From the NCBI RefSeq assembly GCF_003369575.1, contig NZ_PIOC01000003.1, forward strand, positions 124,001-188,000: a stretch of DNA of 64,000 bases. Reading direction: 5' to 3'. The notes beneath the pieces were generated by a model. The model saw nothing but the letters and a program-made list of their open reading frames with translations. It was not told where the DNA came from and searched no databases. Of the stretch, positions 43,580 through 52,718 are shown in pieces. Numbering within the stretch: the stretch's first letter is position 1; every line of letters begins with the position of its first letter. A program made the translations under genes and the position numbers. The stretch comes from Oceanobacillus arenosus. Its GTDB lineage: Bacteria; Bacillota; Bacilli; Bacillales; Amphibacillaceae.

Positions 43580-44154
43580 ATGACAAAAAATACGTTTACC
43601 TTTGAAGATTTTTTCCAGCAGAATGAGCGCAGAATTCATTACTACCTTCACAAATTAAACATCCGAGATCCACATCAGGAATTTTTCCAAGAGAGAATGA
43701 TCGCAATGTGGAATGCATACGAAAACTACGAGCCAGATAAAGGTCCACTATCCACCTACTTCAACTTCACGATTCGCATCGCTTAATTGATCTTATTTGA
43801 AAAGAAAATAGAAGACTGGAAATGTTGCAGCTTCCCCAGCACGAGGAAGAAGCTGCAGTTGAAGCAGAAGTGTATCATAAGACAAACGCTTCTAGCTTAC
43901 ATGAGCGAAATACTTCCGTGCAAAACACCAATGATCTGGATAACCATGATCATTGGCAGCTCGTAAAGGCACTACTATCTGAAAAACAATGAAAATGGGT
44001 GCAGTACTATATTATTGGAGAGATGTCGTTGAAAGAAATTGCTCAGCAAGAGGGTGTTTCTTATGAAGCAGTGAAGAGCTGGGCGAAAGAGGCGAGGAAG
44101 CGGCTGCGGAGGGTGGATTGGGGGAAGTTGTTGGCTGAGGGAGAGTGTCCTTAG
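43580..44154 (+). pseudogene. Sigma-70 family sigma factor, decayed paralogue
   Basis: Codon-by-codon homology to the gene at 22314: MTKNTFTFEDFFQQNERRIH, MIAMWNAYENYEPDKGPLST, then a deletion of bases at TIRIA shifts the frame. The other frame continues RLIDLI, a TGA, KENRRLEMLQLP and, past a second TGA replacing Trp-Lys context (SEKQ*KWVQYYIIGEMSLKE), to EGVSYEAVKSWAKEARKRLR and a TAG at 44152. One frameshift plus two stops make it inactive. The RBS AAAGGAG at 43566 is still good. It has diverged moderately from the live copy, so the duplication is not recent. Confidence 0.9.
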
Positions 44155-44262
44155 GGATTGGGTGTAGTTTAAATTGACCGGTGGGTTCTCTCTCTATCCC
44201 TAATATCCCACCAATGATTGCTACTAACCATTTATAAAAGTATAAAGACCTTACCTAACGAA

Positions 44263-44306
44263 AATAGCTGCTAGAAACTTAAACGAGCTGTTTCTAGCAG
44301 TTATTT
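44263..44306 (+). terminator. Terminator hairpin downstream of the sigma pseudogene
   Basis: CTGCTAGAAAC pairs with GTTTCTAGCAG around an ACGAG-containing loop, followed by TTATTTT. Confidence 0.7.
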
Positions 44307-44539
44307 TCAAAATGAAAATCTTACGTAATTTCTCGCTTTATTAATGAGACTGAGACAACGATATGAATCTTTTCTCTTCCTTCTTCTTTATTTATTAAAT
44401 ACAGGAGAGTTAATTCTGCTTGATATCCTTTATAGCTCATTTGAGCACTTTTTAACATGTAATAAAATATTTGAATCTCTTCAATCAAGATTATACGAAA
44501 CTTTAACCTTAGAAAAAGTACAGTTATTTTGTATCCAGA

Positions 44540-44579
44540 AAAGGAAATCCAATCACATCAACTTAAGTGACTGGATTTC
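44540..44579 (-). terminator. Terminator of the PTS operon
   Basis: AAATCCAATCAC and GTGACTGGATTT pair; the reverse strand continues CCTTTTCTGG. It is 12 bases past the transaldolase stop codon. Confidence 0.75.
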
Positions 44580-44590
44580 TTTATAGAAGA

Positions 44591-45301
44591 TTATATGATA
44601 GAAAACCCTAATTCTTTACTATCTTTACTAAACATTTGAACCGTTTCTAAAGAAATTTGCTCCAAACTTTTCCCTACATTTGGTAATTTATTCAATATTT
44701 CCGGTGTGCATGTAATAATGTCACATTCACATTCTTCTGCCTGGAAAATATTTAACAATTCTCTCGAACTAGCCCATAATAATTCAGTTCCTTTTTTTTG
44801 TTTACAAACTTGTGCAGCTTCTTTCATAAGAGGGATAGGATCTATTCCAGAATCTGCAATTCTACCTGCAAAGACCGAAACAATATTGTTTGTACCCTCA
44901 GCAAATACAGATACAGTTTCCCTAACTTGTTCTATTGTTAAAATTGCGGTAACATTAAGCGAAATTCCCTGTTCTGACAAACTTTGTATTAAAGGAAGGG
45001 ATGATTCTCCAATTGAATTACTAATCGGGATTTTCACATAAACATTTTCTCCCCAACTGGCAATCTTTTCAGCTTCCTTCTTCATAATTTCGAAGTCATC
45101 CGAAAAAACCTCAAATGATATTGGCATATCCGGAATTTGATTAATTGCCTGTTTAGCAAACGTTTCATACTCTGTGATACCTGCTTTTTTCATTAAACTT
45201 GGGTTTGTAGTGAAGCCCTTTATCGTTCCTCTCTCGTATACATCAACCATTTCTTCAATAACTGCACCATCTGCATATAATTTAACTCGTAAATTTTCCA
45301 T
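44591..45301 (-). CDS. Transaldolase / fructose-6-phosphate aldolase-like protein
   Basis: A 236-residue TIM-barrel aldolase of the TalC/FSA size class. The N-terminus KLYADGAVIEEMVDVYERGT and IKGFTTNPSLMKKAGI carry the family signature, and the Schiff-base Lys is in VYVKIPISNS. SLNVTAILTIEQV and VSVFAGRIADSGIDP complete the pocket. It cleaves or joins sugar phosphates with dihydroxyacetone or glyceraldehyde units. It is the last gene of the leftward operon PRD regulator, IIB, IIC, aldolase; its start is one base after the IIC stop codon, so it probably acts on the phosphorylated PTS product. Confidence 0.88.
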   Translation of the reverse strand: MENLRVKLYADGAVIEEMVDVYERGTIKGFTTNPSLMKKAGITEYETFAKQAINQIPDMPISFEVFSDDFEIMKKEAEKIASWGENVYVKIPISNSIGESSLPLIQSLSEQGISLNVTAILTIEQVRETVSVFAEGTNNIVSVFAGRIADSGIDPIPLMKEAAQVCKQKKGTELLWASSRELLNIFQAEECECDIITCTPEILNKLPNVGKSLEQISLETVQMFSKDSKELGFSII

Positions 45302-45302
45302 A

Positions 45303-46709
45303 TTAAGCTCCCTTTACTTTTGAATTTTCTTCGGCTTCAGTAGTATAATTATTTAATGCTGCTGATTTAGTTTTTACAAAGTTAGGAATAACGAGTGCTA
45401 ATAGAACGATAAGCAATATTGCATAGATACCAGCCATATTTAGTGCGTTACCTGCTTGGCCTATTAAAATTCCAAGCACTGTAAAGTCGAAATCACCAAA
45501 GGTTGTGTTAGCAAATCCTAACTCTCCTAACACTGGAAGCAACATGGCAGGTAGGAATGTTATCGCTAAACCGTTTACAAAAGAGCCAATGATTGCTCCT
45601 CTCCTTCCACCTGTCGCATTTCCGTATATTCCAGCAGTGGCACCACAGAAAAAGTGTGGAACAAGACCTGGAATGATTAGTACTCCACCTGCAAACCCGA
45701 GGACAAGCATCCCTATCACACCACCAATAAAACTACAGACAAAACCGATGATTACTGCTGTTTGTGCATAGGTGAAAAATACAGCACAGTCAACAGCCGG
45801 AACAGCATTTGGAATAATCTTTGTTGCAATTCCCTGAAATGCTGGTATTAGATCTGCTAGAATCATACGAACCCCAGCGTAAACAATAGCAACCCCAACT
45901 GCAAATTTCAAACCAGCCATTGCAGCAAATAAGAATGGTGAAGTTCCATTAGATAATGTCGATACGAATTCCGGTCCAGCAACAATTGCTGATATTACAT
46001 AGAAGAAAATCATAGTAATTGCAGTTGCAATCGTTGTGTTTCTTAAGAAACTCCATTTTTCTGGTATATCGATATTCTCTGTATTATCACTTGGGTTACC
46101 CACCTTGGACCCTACCCAGGCTGATAAATAGTAACCTAGACTTCCAAAGTGTCCCATAGCAACTTCATCACCATCAGTAACCTTTAATGTGTACTTTTGC
46201 CCTATTGCAGGTGAAATTGCACTCCAAGCACCAAGTAAGAACCCTCCTATGATAATAAGTTGAGCACCCTCTAAACCAGTTGCTCCTAATACTGCAGAAA
46301 GTAAACATGCCATAAAGAAACTATGATGTCCCGTTAAAAAGACATATTTATATTTTGTAAAGCGAGCAATAACAATGTTTAAAACTAATCCAAGAACTAG
46401 AATTGACATTGTTTCCACACCCAAAAGCTCTTGGGCTGCAGCTACAACTGCTTCATTATTAGGGACGACTCCTTGTATATTAAAACCATGTTCTATCATT
46501 AGCCCAAGTGGAGCTAAATTTTCAACGATAAAAGCTGCTCCAGCACTTAACATGATATAACCGAGTATCGGACCTAACGTACCCGTTAATATTTTATGTC
46601 CAGGGCTTTTCAATGCAACTAAACCAACTAATGACATAAGACCAATTAGAAGAGCTGGCTCTGATAAAATGTCTTTTAAAAATTCTAAAGTTCCCGTTAA
46701 AAACTCCAT
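45303..46709 (-). CDS. PTS ascorbate-type transporter, IIC component (UlaA/SgaT family)
   Basis: A 468-residue membrane protein with about 11 helices of the ascorbate-Gat PTS superfamily. It starts MEFLTGTLEFLKDILSEPAL. Family features include GTLGPILGYIMLSAGAAFIV, HHSFFMACLLSAV and the long hydrophilic loop SAISPAIGQKYTLKVTDGDE. It forms the sugar channel, and phosphate is passed from IIB (46728). The substrate could be L-ascorbate or a related pentitol/ketose; the accompanying aldolase rather than UlaD/E/F enzymes argues against a classical ascorbate pathway. Confidence 0.9.
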   Translation of the reverse strand: MEFLTGTLEFLKDILSEPALLIGLMSLVGLVALKSPGHKILTGTLGPILGYIMLSAGAAFIVENLAPLGLMIEHGFNIQGVVPNNEAVVAAAQELLGVETMSILVLGLVLNIVIARFTKYKYVFLTGHHSFFMACLLSAVLGATGLEGAQLIIIGGFLLGAWSAISPAIGQKYTLKVTDGDEVAMGHFGSLGYYLSAWVGSKVGNPSDNTENIDIPEKWSFLRNTTIATAITMIFFYVISAIVAGPEFVSTLSNGTSPFLFAAMAGLKFAVGVAIVYAGVRMILADLIPAFQGIATKIIPNAVPAVDCAVFFTYAQTAVIIGFVCSFIGGVIGMLVLGFAGGVLIIPGLVPHFFCGATAGIYGNATGGRRGAIIGSFVNGLAITFLPAMLLPVLGELGFANTTFGDFDFTVLGILIGQAGNALNMAGIYAILLIVLLALVIPNFVKTKSAALNNYTTEAEENSKVKGA

Positions 46710-46727
46710 TTAACATTTCCCCCTTAT

Positions 46728-47012
46728 TTATTTCTGACTTGCCGCTTCTTTTAACGTTTCTAATACATCTTCCTGTATTTTTTTCTTATTAATATAACTA
46801 CGGACAACCGCCACTTTCTGCTTTTCGTCAAATTGCGAAGCCAATTCTTTAACAGTTACGATTAGATCACATTTTTGACCTAAAGCAGCATTGAAATCCG
46901 AAGACTCTATTGATGCACGAATTCCATTTTCTCTACAAATTTCTTCAACCTTCATTTTTAACATGAGACTACTGCCTATCCCATTTCCACAAACTGTTAT
47001 TATACTTAGCAT
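46728..47012 (-). CDS. PTS IIB component, ascorbate/SgaB type
   Basis: A 94-residue cytosolic phosphocarrier. The phosphorylated Cys is in the N-terminal P-loop IITVCGNGIGSSLMLKMKVE. It accepts phosphate from a IIA domain and passes it to the sugar on IIC. GAGGAGG stands before the ATG. It is located between the regulator and IIC genes. No free IIA gene is found in the cluster. Confidence 0.9.
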   Translation of the reverse strand: MLSIITVCGNGIGSSLMLKMKVEEICRENGIRASIESSDFNAALGQKCDLIVTVKELASQFDEKQKVAVVRSYINKKKIQEDVLETLKEAASQK

Positions 47013-47030
47013 GAAAATTCCTCCTCTATC

Positions 47031-49103
47031 TTAATGACTAAATTCTTCTATAAATGGAATAATCTCTTCCTTACTGTTAACCCCTATTATTTGATTAACA
47101 ATTGATTCATCTTCAAGTAATTCAGACAACTGACTAAGTGCTTTTAGATGCATTTCATTATCTATCGCTGCAATAACAAAAATTAAATTTACATCTTTTT
47201 CTTTATCTTCTTTTGAAAAAGGAACAGGATTATTTATCTTTAAGAGACTCATGCCAATTTTATTAACACCATCTTCTGGACGTGCATGAGGAATGGCCAC
47301 TTTTGGCGCTAATACAATGTAAGGTCCAATATTTTCGACATTTTCAATCATAGCATCAACGTATTTTTCCTCAATTGATTTGTTATTCAATAACGGCTTA
47401 GCGGCAACTCTAATTGCTTCATGCCAATCATTCACTGCTTCCGTCAGCTGAATTGTTTCACTAGTTAGTAAATCATTTAACATTGGCTTAATCCTCCCCA
47501 AATCTTTGACGGTCGATCCCGTTAAAATATCATTTACTGCCTGATATAATGCTTTTTCATTATGAATTGTTGTAAACTGCTTTATTGCTTTCATGAGTTC
47601 ATTTACTTTTGGTAATTGCAAATGTTTTTGATATAGCAAAATATTGACTTCCTGAATAATTTTTGATTTGTCTAACGCAGTTAAAATCGGTGAAACGATA
47701 ATCAATGGTTTATCTGTCTTAATTGTTATGGTAGAAATAATAAAATCGATTTCCATTTCCGAAGTATTTTGATACTCACGCGGTGATGTAACTTTAACAA
47801 CCTCTACTTCGGGGATTAAATTTTCCATTTGTTTTTTGAGCATATAAGAAGTGCTTACACCATTCGGACATATGATGATACACCTTTTTCTCCTATATTT
47901 TAGTCCCTGATTTTTTATAAAGGCACCAAAATGAACTGTAATATACCCAATTTCATCCTCTGTTATTGGGACCATTAATAGTTCCTCAAGTCGATTTAAT
48001 GATTTCTTTACTAATACAAATAAATCAAAATACTCCTGCTTTATTTTCTCTAAATGGGGATTCGTGATAGGTATATTGAATTTCATCCGGTAATAAGCCG
48101 GCTTCAAATGCAAAAATAAAGCTATTTTCGCATCATCACTATTTGTAAAAGTGACACAAGCCAGTTTCTCAAAATCGGATATTATTTGATCAATAATGCT
48201 ATATAAATCACTACTGTCATCATTGGTAAACATTCTCTCATGATAACTCGTATTGAGACCCAATAAATGCATAGATAAATAATAGATTTCGTCGTTAGGA
48301 ACAGGGAATGATAAATTTTTCATCAACTTCTGTGAAGCAAGATAGGCATCTGAATTTCTAAGTGCATTTATTATTTCACTGGAAAGTAAGCAACCATTGC
48401 CATTCTGCATTCTAAAAGTTAGGAAAAGAAAGAAGATGGTTAACTCCAATAACTGATTATCAACAAATGAAACATCTAAATCTCTTTCGGCTTCGATCAT
48501 CATGGAATAAGTAGTTTTATAGATACTTTGAAATTCGCCTGCACCACTCTGGTCATCATATACTTGCTCTAGTAATTGAACACCATTTGGAAGTTGAAGA
48601 ATATGCGAAACATACTTAAAAGCAACTGAACGAATATTAACCTCATTTCCTGATAGATTGTATCCATCTTGACGGTTGTAAGTAAGTTCAATATCATTCG
48701 TATCAATTTCCTCTTTTAAAAGCTGTATATCGGATAAAACTGTATTCCTGCTCATTTTTATTAAGTTAGTAAAATGGTTAACTGAGAGATAATCATTTTT
48801 GGCAAAAATCTTTATAAAAATGAGCCTTATTCTATCGTCCTGGGATGGTAAATAGCTGAACATATCTACCTCAGGGAGCAATTCATAGATCTTTGATCGT
48901 ACTTCTGGGTTCACAACTATACCCTGTTCACGAACATTTTCTATAGTAGGGAGATTATTACTATCCAACCAGTCATTAATTTTTTCGAGGTCGTAACTAA
49001 CTTGTCTTCTTGTACAATTAAGTTTCGTAATGAGCTGATTAATTGTAATGATTCTGTTGGATAAAATAACATTTAGTAAATTAGCGGCCCGCTGGTTTAA
49101 CAT
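47031..49103 (-). CDS. PRD-containing transcriptional regulator with IIB and IIA domains (LicR/MtlR type)
   Basis: A 690-residue multidomain activator. It has an N-terminal helix-turn-helix (NQLITKLNCTRRQVSYDLEK), then a second HTH region (NHFTNLIKMSRNTVLSDIQ). Two PTS regulation domains follow (His in YYLSMHLLGLNTSYHERMF and YITVHFGAFI), then a IIB-like domain with P-loop CIIICPNGVSTSYMLKKQ and a C-terminal IIA domain with the phospho-His in VAIPHARPEDGVNKIG. It probably activates its own operon when dephosphorylated by sugar transport. Since no separate IIA is encoded nearby, its IIA domain may also feed IIB. A cre-like site lies just upstream. Confidence 0.9.
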   Translation of the reverse strand: MLNQRAANLLNVILSNRIITINQLITKLNCTRRQVSYDLEKINDWLDSNNLPTIENVREQGIVVNPEVRSKIYELLPEVDMFSYLPSQDDRIRLIFIKIFAKNDYLSVNHFTNLIKMSRNTVLSDIQLLKEEIDTNDIELTYNRQDGYNLSGNEVNIRSVAFKYVSHILQLPNGVQLLEQVYDDQSGAGEFQSIYKTTYSMMIEAERDLDVSFVDNQLLELTIFFLFLTFRMQNGNGCLLSSEIINALRNSDAYLASQKLMKNLSFPVPNDEIYYLSMHLLGLNTSYHERMFTNDDSSDLYSIIDQIISDFEKLACVTFTNSDDAKIALFLHLKPAYYRMKFNIPITNPHLEKIKQEYFDLFVLVKKSLNRLEELLMVPITEDEIGYITVHFGAFIKNQGLKYRRKRCIIICPNGVSTSYMLKKQMENLIPEVEVVKVTSPREYQNTSEMEIDFIISTITIKTDKPLIIVSPILTALDKSKIIQEVNILLYQKHLQLPKVNELMKAIKQFTTIHNEKALYQAVNDILTGSTVKDLGRIKPMLNDLLTSETIQLTEAVNDWHEAIRVAAKPLLNNKSIEEKYVDAMIENVENIGPYIVLAPKVAIPHARPEDGVNKIGMSLLKINNPVPFSKEDKEKDVNLIFVIAAIDNEMHLKALSQLSELLEDESIVNQIIGVNSKEEIIPFIEEFSH

Positions 49104-49145
49104 TACTTTATTCCCCCTTAGTTACATTATATGTTTTTTTATCAA

Positions 49146-49159
49146 TGATAGCGCTTTCT
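49146..49159 (-). promoter_or_regulatory. cre-like site upstream of the PTS operon
   Basis: Reverse strand AGAAAGCGCTATCA matches TGNAARCGNWWWCA at all but the first two positions. It lies 43 bases before the regulator start. Confidence 0.5.
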
Positions 49160-49302
49160 ATTAAACCTATTTTCGTAACCTTACTTGAACAAAATTGGGT
49201 TCAACATGTTTAGTAACTAGAAATTTGAACAAATAATATCTAGTCCTCACTTATAACCAGACATTAACTGAAAAAATTTTATATTAATTATAAAGTAATA
49301 AT

Positions 49303-49811
49303 GAAGAATTGCAATCAGAATTTGATGAACTACACACACGATTGACGGGCTGAATAACCAGATTACAACGGCTATTAAAGAAAAAGGAAACTTTGCAGAA
49401 AAATTTCAATTCCATTGAAGTTGAAATTGAAACGTTCGTAGTTCAAATTAAATAATTAGAAGACGATATAACAGCACTACAAAAGGAAGGAGATGAACTT
49501 GAAAAAACTACTAGCGGTGCTGCTGCAACTAAACCTCAGAGCGAAAAGCAAGCGTTAGTAGTAATTATAAAAATATTAGGAATTCTAGTAGTAGTAGTAC
49601 AGAGAGCCCAGCTTCGAAATCTATCACAAGTTCGAGTGCCAGTAGTACCCCTGACACTACTCAAAGCACTGCTGAATATGATATTAAGGGTAGTGTCAAT
49701 GGGATTTTTCATGTTCCTGGGAGCAGATATTATAATCAGACAAAGACTGTTGCTCAGTGGTTCTGTTAAACTGATGATGCCGAGGGAGCTGGGTATAGGG
49801 CTTCCAATTAA
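49303..49811 (+). pseudogene. Coiled-coil protein with IKG...YHVPG...WFC domain, copy 2 (stops and frameshift)
   Basis: Translation gives NEELQSEFDELHTRLTG, a stop, then KKKETLQKNFNSIEVEIETF, a second stop, LEDDITALQKEGDELEKTTS. After a frameshift come a Ser-rich linker, AEYDIKGSVNGIFHVPGSRY and VAQWFC, a third stop and DAEGAGYRASN. The C-terminal domain is over 80 percent alike to that of copy 1 at 31150. No signal peptide remains. It is a dead paralogue. Confidence 0.75.
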
Positions 49812-49853
49812 GAAGATATATAAGTAAGAAGGCTCTAAAGTCTAATTAATTGG

Positions 49854-50043
49854 GAGTGTAAACTAAACTGTGTAAGTAAGAGAGCGTACGGCTCTTACTT
49901 CGCAGTCTATTTTTTTATTGTTAGAATAAATATATAACGATTGGGAGGTTATTCTATTGACTAAGTCAAAGCGAGATCAGAAGTCAGCTGAACTAGCGAA
50001 ACCAATTCTAGAAAACTACCAACCAGAGAATCAATGGGATTAA
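49854..50043 (+). mobile_element. IS256-family insertion sequence, left-end remnant
   Basis: GTGTAAACTAAACTGTGTAA (49856-49875) resembles the terminal repeat of IS256-type elements. A TTG at 49957, with GGGAGG upstream, opens 28 codons: TKSKRDQKSAELAKPILENY then QPENQWD and a stop. This matches the N-terminus of IS256-family transposases, which run to about 390-400 residues. The rest of the element is gone. A hairpin AAGTAAGAG / CTCTTACTT (49879-49905) followed by a T-run stands just inside the end. Confidence 0.7.
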
Positions 50044-50339
50044 CTCTCATTAATTCTTGCAGCTTTTAGCTATTATTACTTATCGCTTTAAATTGGTAAG
50101 AATAGGCATTAGCAATTCCGACTACTTCTAAAACATCTTTGATAAACTAATTGCAAATGAAAAACCCCACAGCTTATTAATATATTAATCTTTAGGAGTT
50201 TTCGTTCATTTGTAGGCCGCATGTTCCACATCTACCTTCATTGTAAAATCATTGCTTTATCGCCTTAAGGCGGTAAAGGTCTGACCCATTGACACAAAAG
50301 TCACGAAGATACGGGTAATAATAGAAGGAGAATCCATCT
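50044..50339. other. Intergenic stretch upstream of locus 2
   Basis: No gene. It has a repeat fragment AGGTCTGACCCA (50278-50289) and an RBS AGAAGGAG serving the AraC gene. Confidence 0.55.
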
Positions 50340-51068
50340 ATGGAAGTGAATAGCAGCTCCATGAATCAAAGAATTGAACGAGATCATCAAATTAGAGAAG
50401 CTTTTCTTCAAGCAATCCTAACTTGTGATACAAATGAAATTGACTATTATAAGCAGGAAATATTGAAGGTCTTGAAAAATGATACCTTGAATATTTTTAA
50501 ACGCGTACCTGGGAACATGCTCCGTTCCTATAAAAATTTCCTGCTATCACATAATACCCTTTATAGTTATAGTGCTGAAAAAGGGGGGCTCAGCGCTGCG
50601 AAGTCCCACTTTATTTCGGAAAAATATGCAATTATGATTGAGCATACCGACCAAATTTCTAAACTTGATATGATTCATCTGAACATGATTGATGAATATG
50701 GAGACCCCTCCATTCGTTATGACAAAATAACTAATCCAAGTATTGCGGATAAAGCTATTCATTATATTGAGACAAACTTTGCTGAAGAGTTTCTGATTGA
50801 AGAGATGGCACATGATTTACACGTCCACCCATCCCACCTCATGCGTTCATTTAAGAAAGAGAAAGGGACTACAATTAGCCATTGGCGAAATCAAAAGCGA
50901 ATTAAAGAAGCAAAGGGACTTCTTATTCATTCAAATCTTTCGATGACAGATATTGCCATTATGGTTGGATTTAATAACTCTCAGTATTTTTCTAAAATAT
51001 TTAAGAAAGAAGAAGGAGTTACGCCTAAAGCCTTCAGGAAAGCACATTCAAACAGTTTGGAGGAATAG
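50340..51068 (+). CDS. AraC-family transcriptional regulator, locus 2
   Basis: A 242-residue paralogue of the regulator at 8245. It starts MEVNSSSMNQRIERDHQ with AGAAGGAG ten bases upstream. The helical N-terminal domain (LYSYSAEKGGLSAAKSHFIS) and two C-terminal HTH motifs (FLIEEMAHDLHVHPSHLMRS, SMTDIAIMVGFNNSQYFSKI) match that protein almost residue for residue in the DNA-reading helices. The two regulators may therefore recognise similar operators. It precedes a GPH symporter and a creatininase-family enzyme on the same strand and probably controls them. Confidence 0.92.
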   Translation: MEVNSSSMNQRIERDHQIREAFLQAILTCDTNEIDYYKQEILKVLKNDTLNIFKRVPGNMLRSYKNFLLSHNTLYSYSAEKGGLSAAKSHFISEKYAIMIEHTDQISKLDMIHLNMIDEYGDPSIRYDKITNPSIADKAIHYIETNFAEEFLIEEMAHDLHVHPSHLMRSFKKEKGTTISHWRNQKRIKEAKGLLIHSNLSMTDIAIMVGFNNSQYFSKIFKKEEGVTPKAFRKAHSNSLEE

Positions 51069-51148
51069 GTTGTTTTGCGTCTTGATTTCCTTTTTAATAT
51101 AAAAATGCAATCTTAGTATAAAAATAGGATATTTTAGAACAAAACTAT

Positions 51149-51162
51149 TGTAAGCATTTACA
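51149..51162 (+). promoter_or_regulatory. cre-like site upstream of GPH 2
   Basis: TGTAAGCATTTACA fits the cre consensus with one change (A for the central G) and is palindromic. Confidence 0.5.
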
Positions 51163-51184
51163 TTAAAATAATCATATACCGTGA

Positions 51185-51198
51185 TTTAAACGCTTTCA
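51185..51198 (-). promoter_or_regulatory. Second cre-like site upstream of GPH 2
   Basis: Reverse strand TGAAAGCGTTTAAA has one mismatch to TGNAARCGNWWWCA. The adjacent CGCTTTCATAT is shared with the locus 1 GPH upstream region. Confidence 0.5.
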
Positions 51199-51280
51199 TA
51201 TTTCTAGCATATTACTTTGTATACAAAACAAAGAAATAACACGCATAGATAGAAGAAGTCTATTAACAGGAGGGGTTAAG

Positions 51281-52654
51281 ATGAAACAGAGAAAGTTTGG
51301 TGTACGAGACCAGGTTGGCTACGCTTTAGGAGATATTGGAGGTAGCTTTGTTAATTTATATATAGGAGGTTTCTTTCTATTATTTGCAACCTCTGTATTA
51401 GGGGTAAGCCCATACTTCATGGGGACATTATTTTTAGTAGCCAGGATCTTTGATGCGTTTACCGATGTTATTATGGGAACCATTCCAGACCGCTTTAAAA
51501 TCGGGAAAAGTGGGGACAAGTTCTTACCATATATTAAAATATCCAAATGGTTCTTAGCGGCATCAGTATTGTTAGCGTTTGCTGATGTATCAAGTTGGAG
51601 TTCAGCGGCGACACATGTTTGGGTAGTATTTGTTTACTTATTTTACGGCATTGCTTATACTGCTGATTCGATTCCTTATGGATCACTTGCAGCGGTTATT
51701 ACGCAAGATCCAATTGAACGTACAAAATTATCGCGTGCACGTGCAGTTGGCGGGATGATTGTTGGAATTGGGGCCCTCTCTTTCGTGCCAATGTTTATCT
51801 ATGATAGTAATGGAGCAATTATTTCTGATGCATTCTTCATTATCTCGATTATCTTTGCAATTTGTTCATTGTTTGCATACACAGGTCTGGTGAAGCTTTC
51901 AACGGAACGTGTGAGAGATGACAATCCAACAGGTAAGAAAATAGACTATAAATTTAAAGACGCTTTAACAGCAGCAATGAAAAACAGACAATTAATCGGG
52001 ATGATGGTTGCTTCTGTTGGTTCGTTAATTGTTATCAATGGAGTAAACCAATTGGCCCCTATTGTATTTGCAGAGTACTTCGGCAGTCCAAGTGCCTTTG
52101 CGATTAACTCGTTCGTACAAATGGGGATTACGTTAATCTTATTCCTTATCATACCAAAATTAGTAAAATCATTTGGAAAGCGTAATCTAGTGATTGTAAC
52201 ATCGGTATTTAGTATCATTTCAATGGCATTCCTCACCTTGATGACAATTGAAAACGTTTATCTTTATATTGCGGTCTATAATATTGGAATGATAGCGAAC
52301 AGTGTCTTTGTTATGATTGTATGGGCACTTGTAGCAGATGCTATGGATTATACCGAGTTGCAAACTGGAAAACGGTATGACGGAACGCTTTTTTCGATTT
52401 ATTCCTTCTCCCGTAAATTCGGTATGGGGATTGGATCTGCATTAGGTAGTTATTCCCTTGGTTGGGTAGGATATGCTACTGGAGCTGCTTCACAATCACA
52501 ACAAGTAGCAGAAGGAGTTCTTCGTATGTATAATGGCTTGCCAATTATCGCATTTGCATTAATGTTGATCGGTTTATTGTTCATCTTTAACTTAAACGGT
52601 AAGAAGACAAATGCGATGTATGAAGAGCTAGAATTAAGAAGAAAAGTATCATAA
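51281..52654 (+). CDS. GPH (MelB-type) sugar:cation symporter, locus 2
   Basis: A 457-residue, 12-helix membrane symporter. It starts MKQRKFGVRDQVGYALGDIG with GGAGGGG upstream. Family motif IFDAFTDVIMGTIPDRFKIG is present. It is a close full-length paralogue of the locus 1 transporter (shared runs include VLGVSPYFMGTLFLVARI and DSIPYGSLAAVI). It should import a glycoside, uronide or cyclitol with H+ or Na+. Two cre-like sites upstream indicate CcpA control. It is probably co-transcribed with the creatininase-family gene 64 bases downstream. Confidence 0.92.
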   Translation: MKQRKFGVRDQVGYALGDIGGSFVNLYIGGFFLLFATSVLGVSPYFMGTLFLVARIFDAFTDVIMGTIPDRFKIGKSGDKFLPYIKISKWFLAASVLLAFADVSSWSSAATHVWVVFVYLFYGIAYTADSIPYGSLAAVITQDPIERTKLSRARAVGGMIVGIGALSFVPMFIYDSNGAIISDAFFIISIIFAICSLFAYTGLVKLSTERVRDDNPTGKKIDYKFKDALTAAMKNRQLIGMMVASVGSLIVINGVNQLAPIVFAEYFGSPSAFAINSFVQMGITLILFLIIPKLVKSFGKRNLVIVTSVFSIISMAFLTLMTIENVYLYIAVYNIGMIANSVFVMIVWALVADAMDYTELQTGKRYDGTLFSIYSFSRKFGMGIGSALGSYSLGWVGYATGAASQSQQVAEGVLRMYNGLPIIAFALMLIGLLFIFNLNGKKTNAMYEELELRRKVS

Positions 52655-52718
52655 TTCATTTACTGGAGGAATCTACTACTTGGATTCCTCTAGTATCAAT
52701 TAGATAGGAGAGATAAAC

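Noticed and set aside
49636-49827. 63-codon forward frame
   Set aside because: Out of frame with the IKG/YHVPG domain seen in the correct frame of the pseudogene; a shadow.
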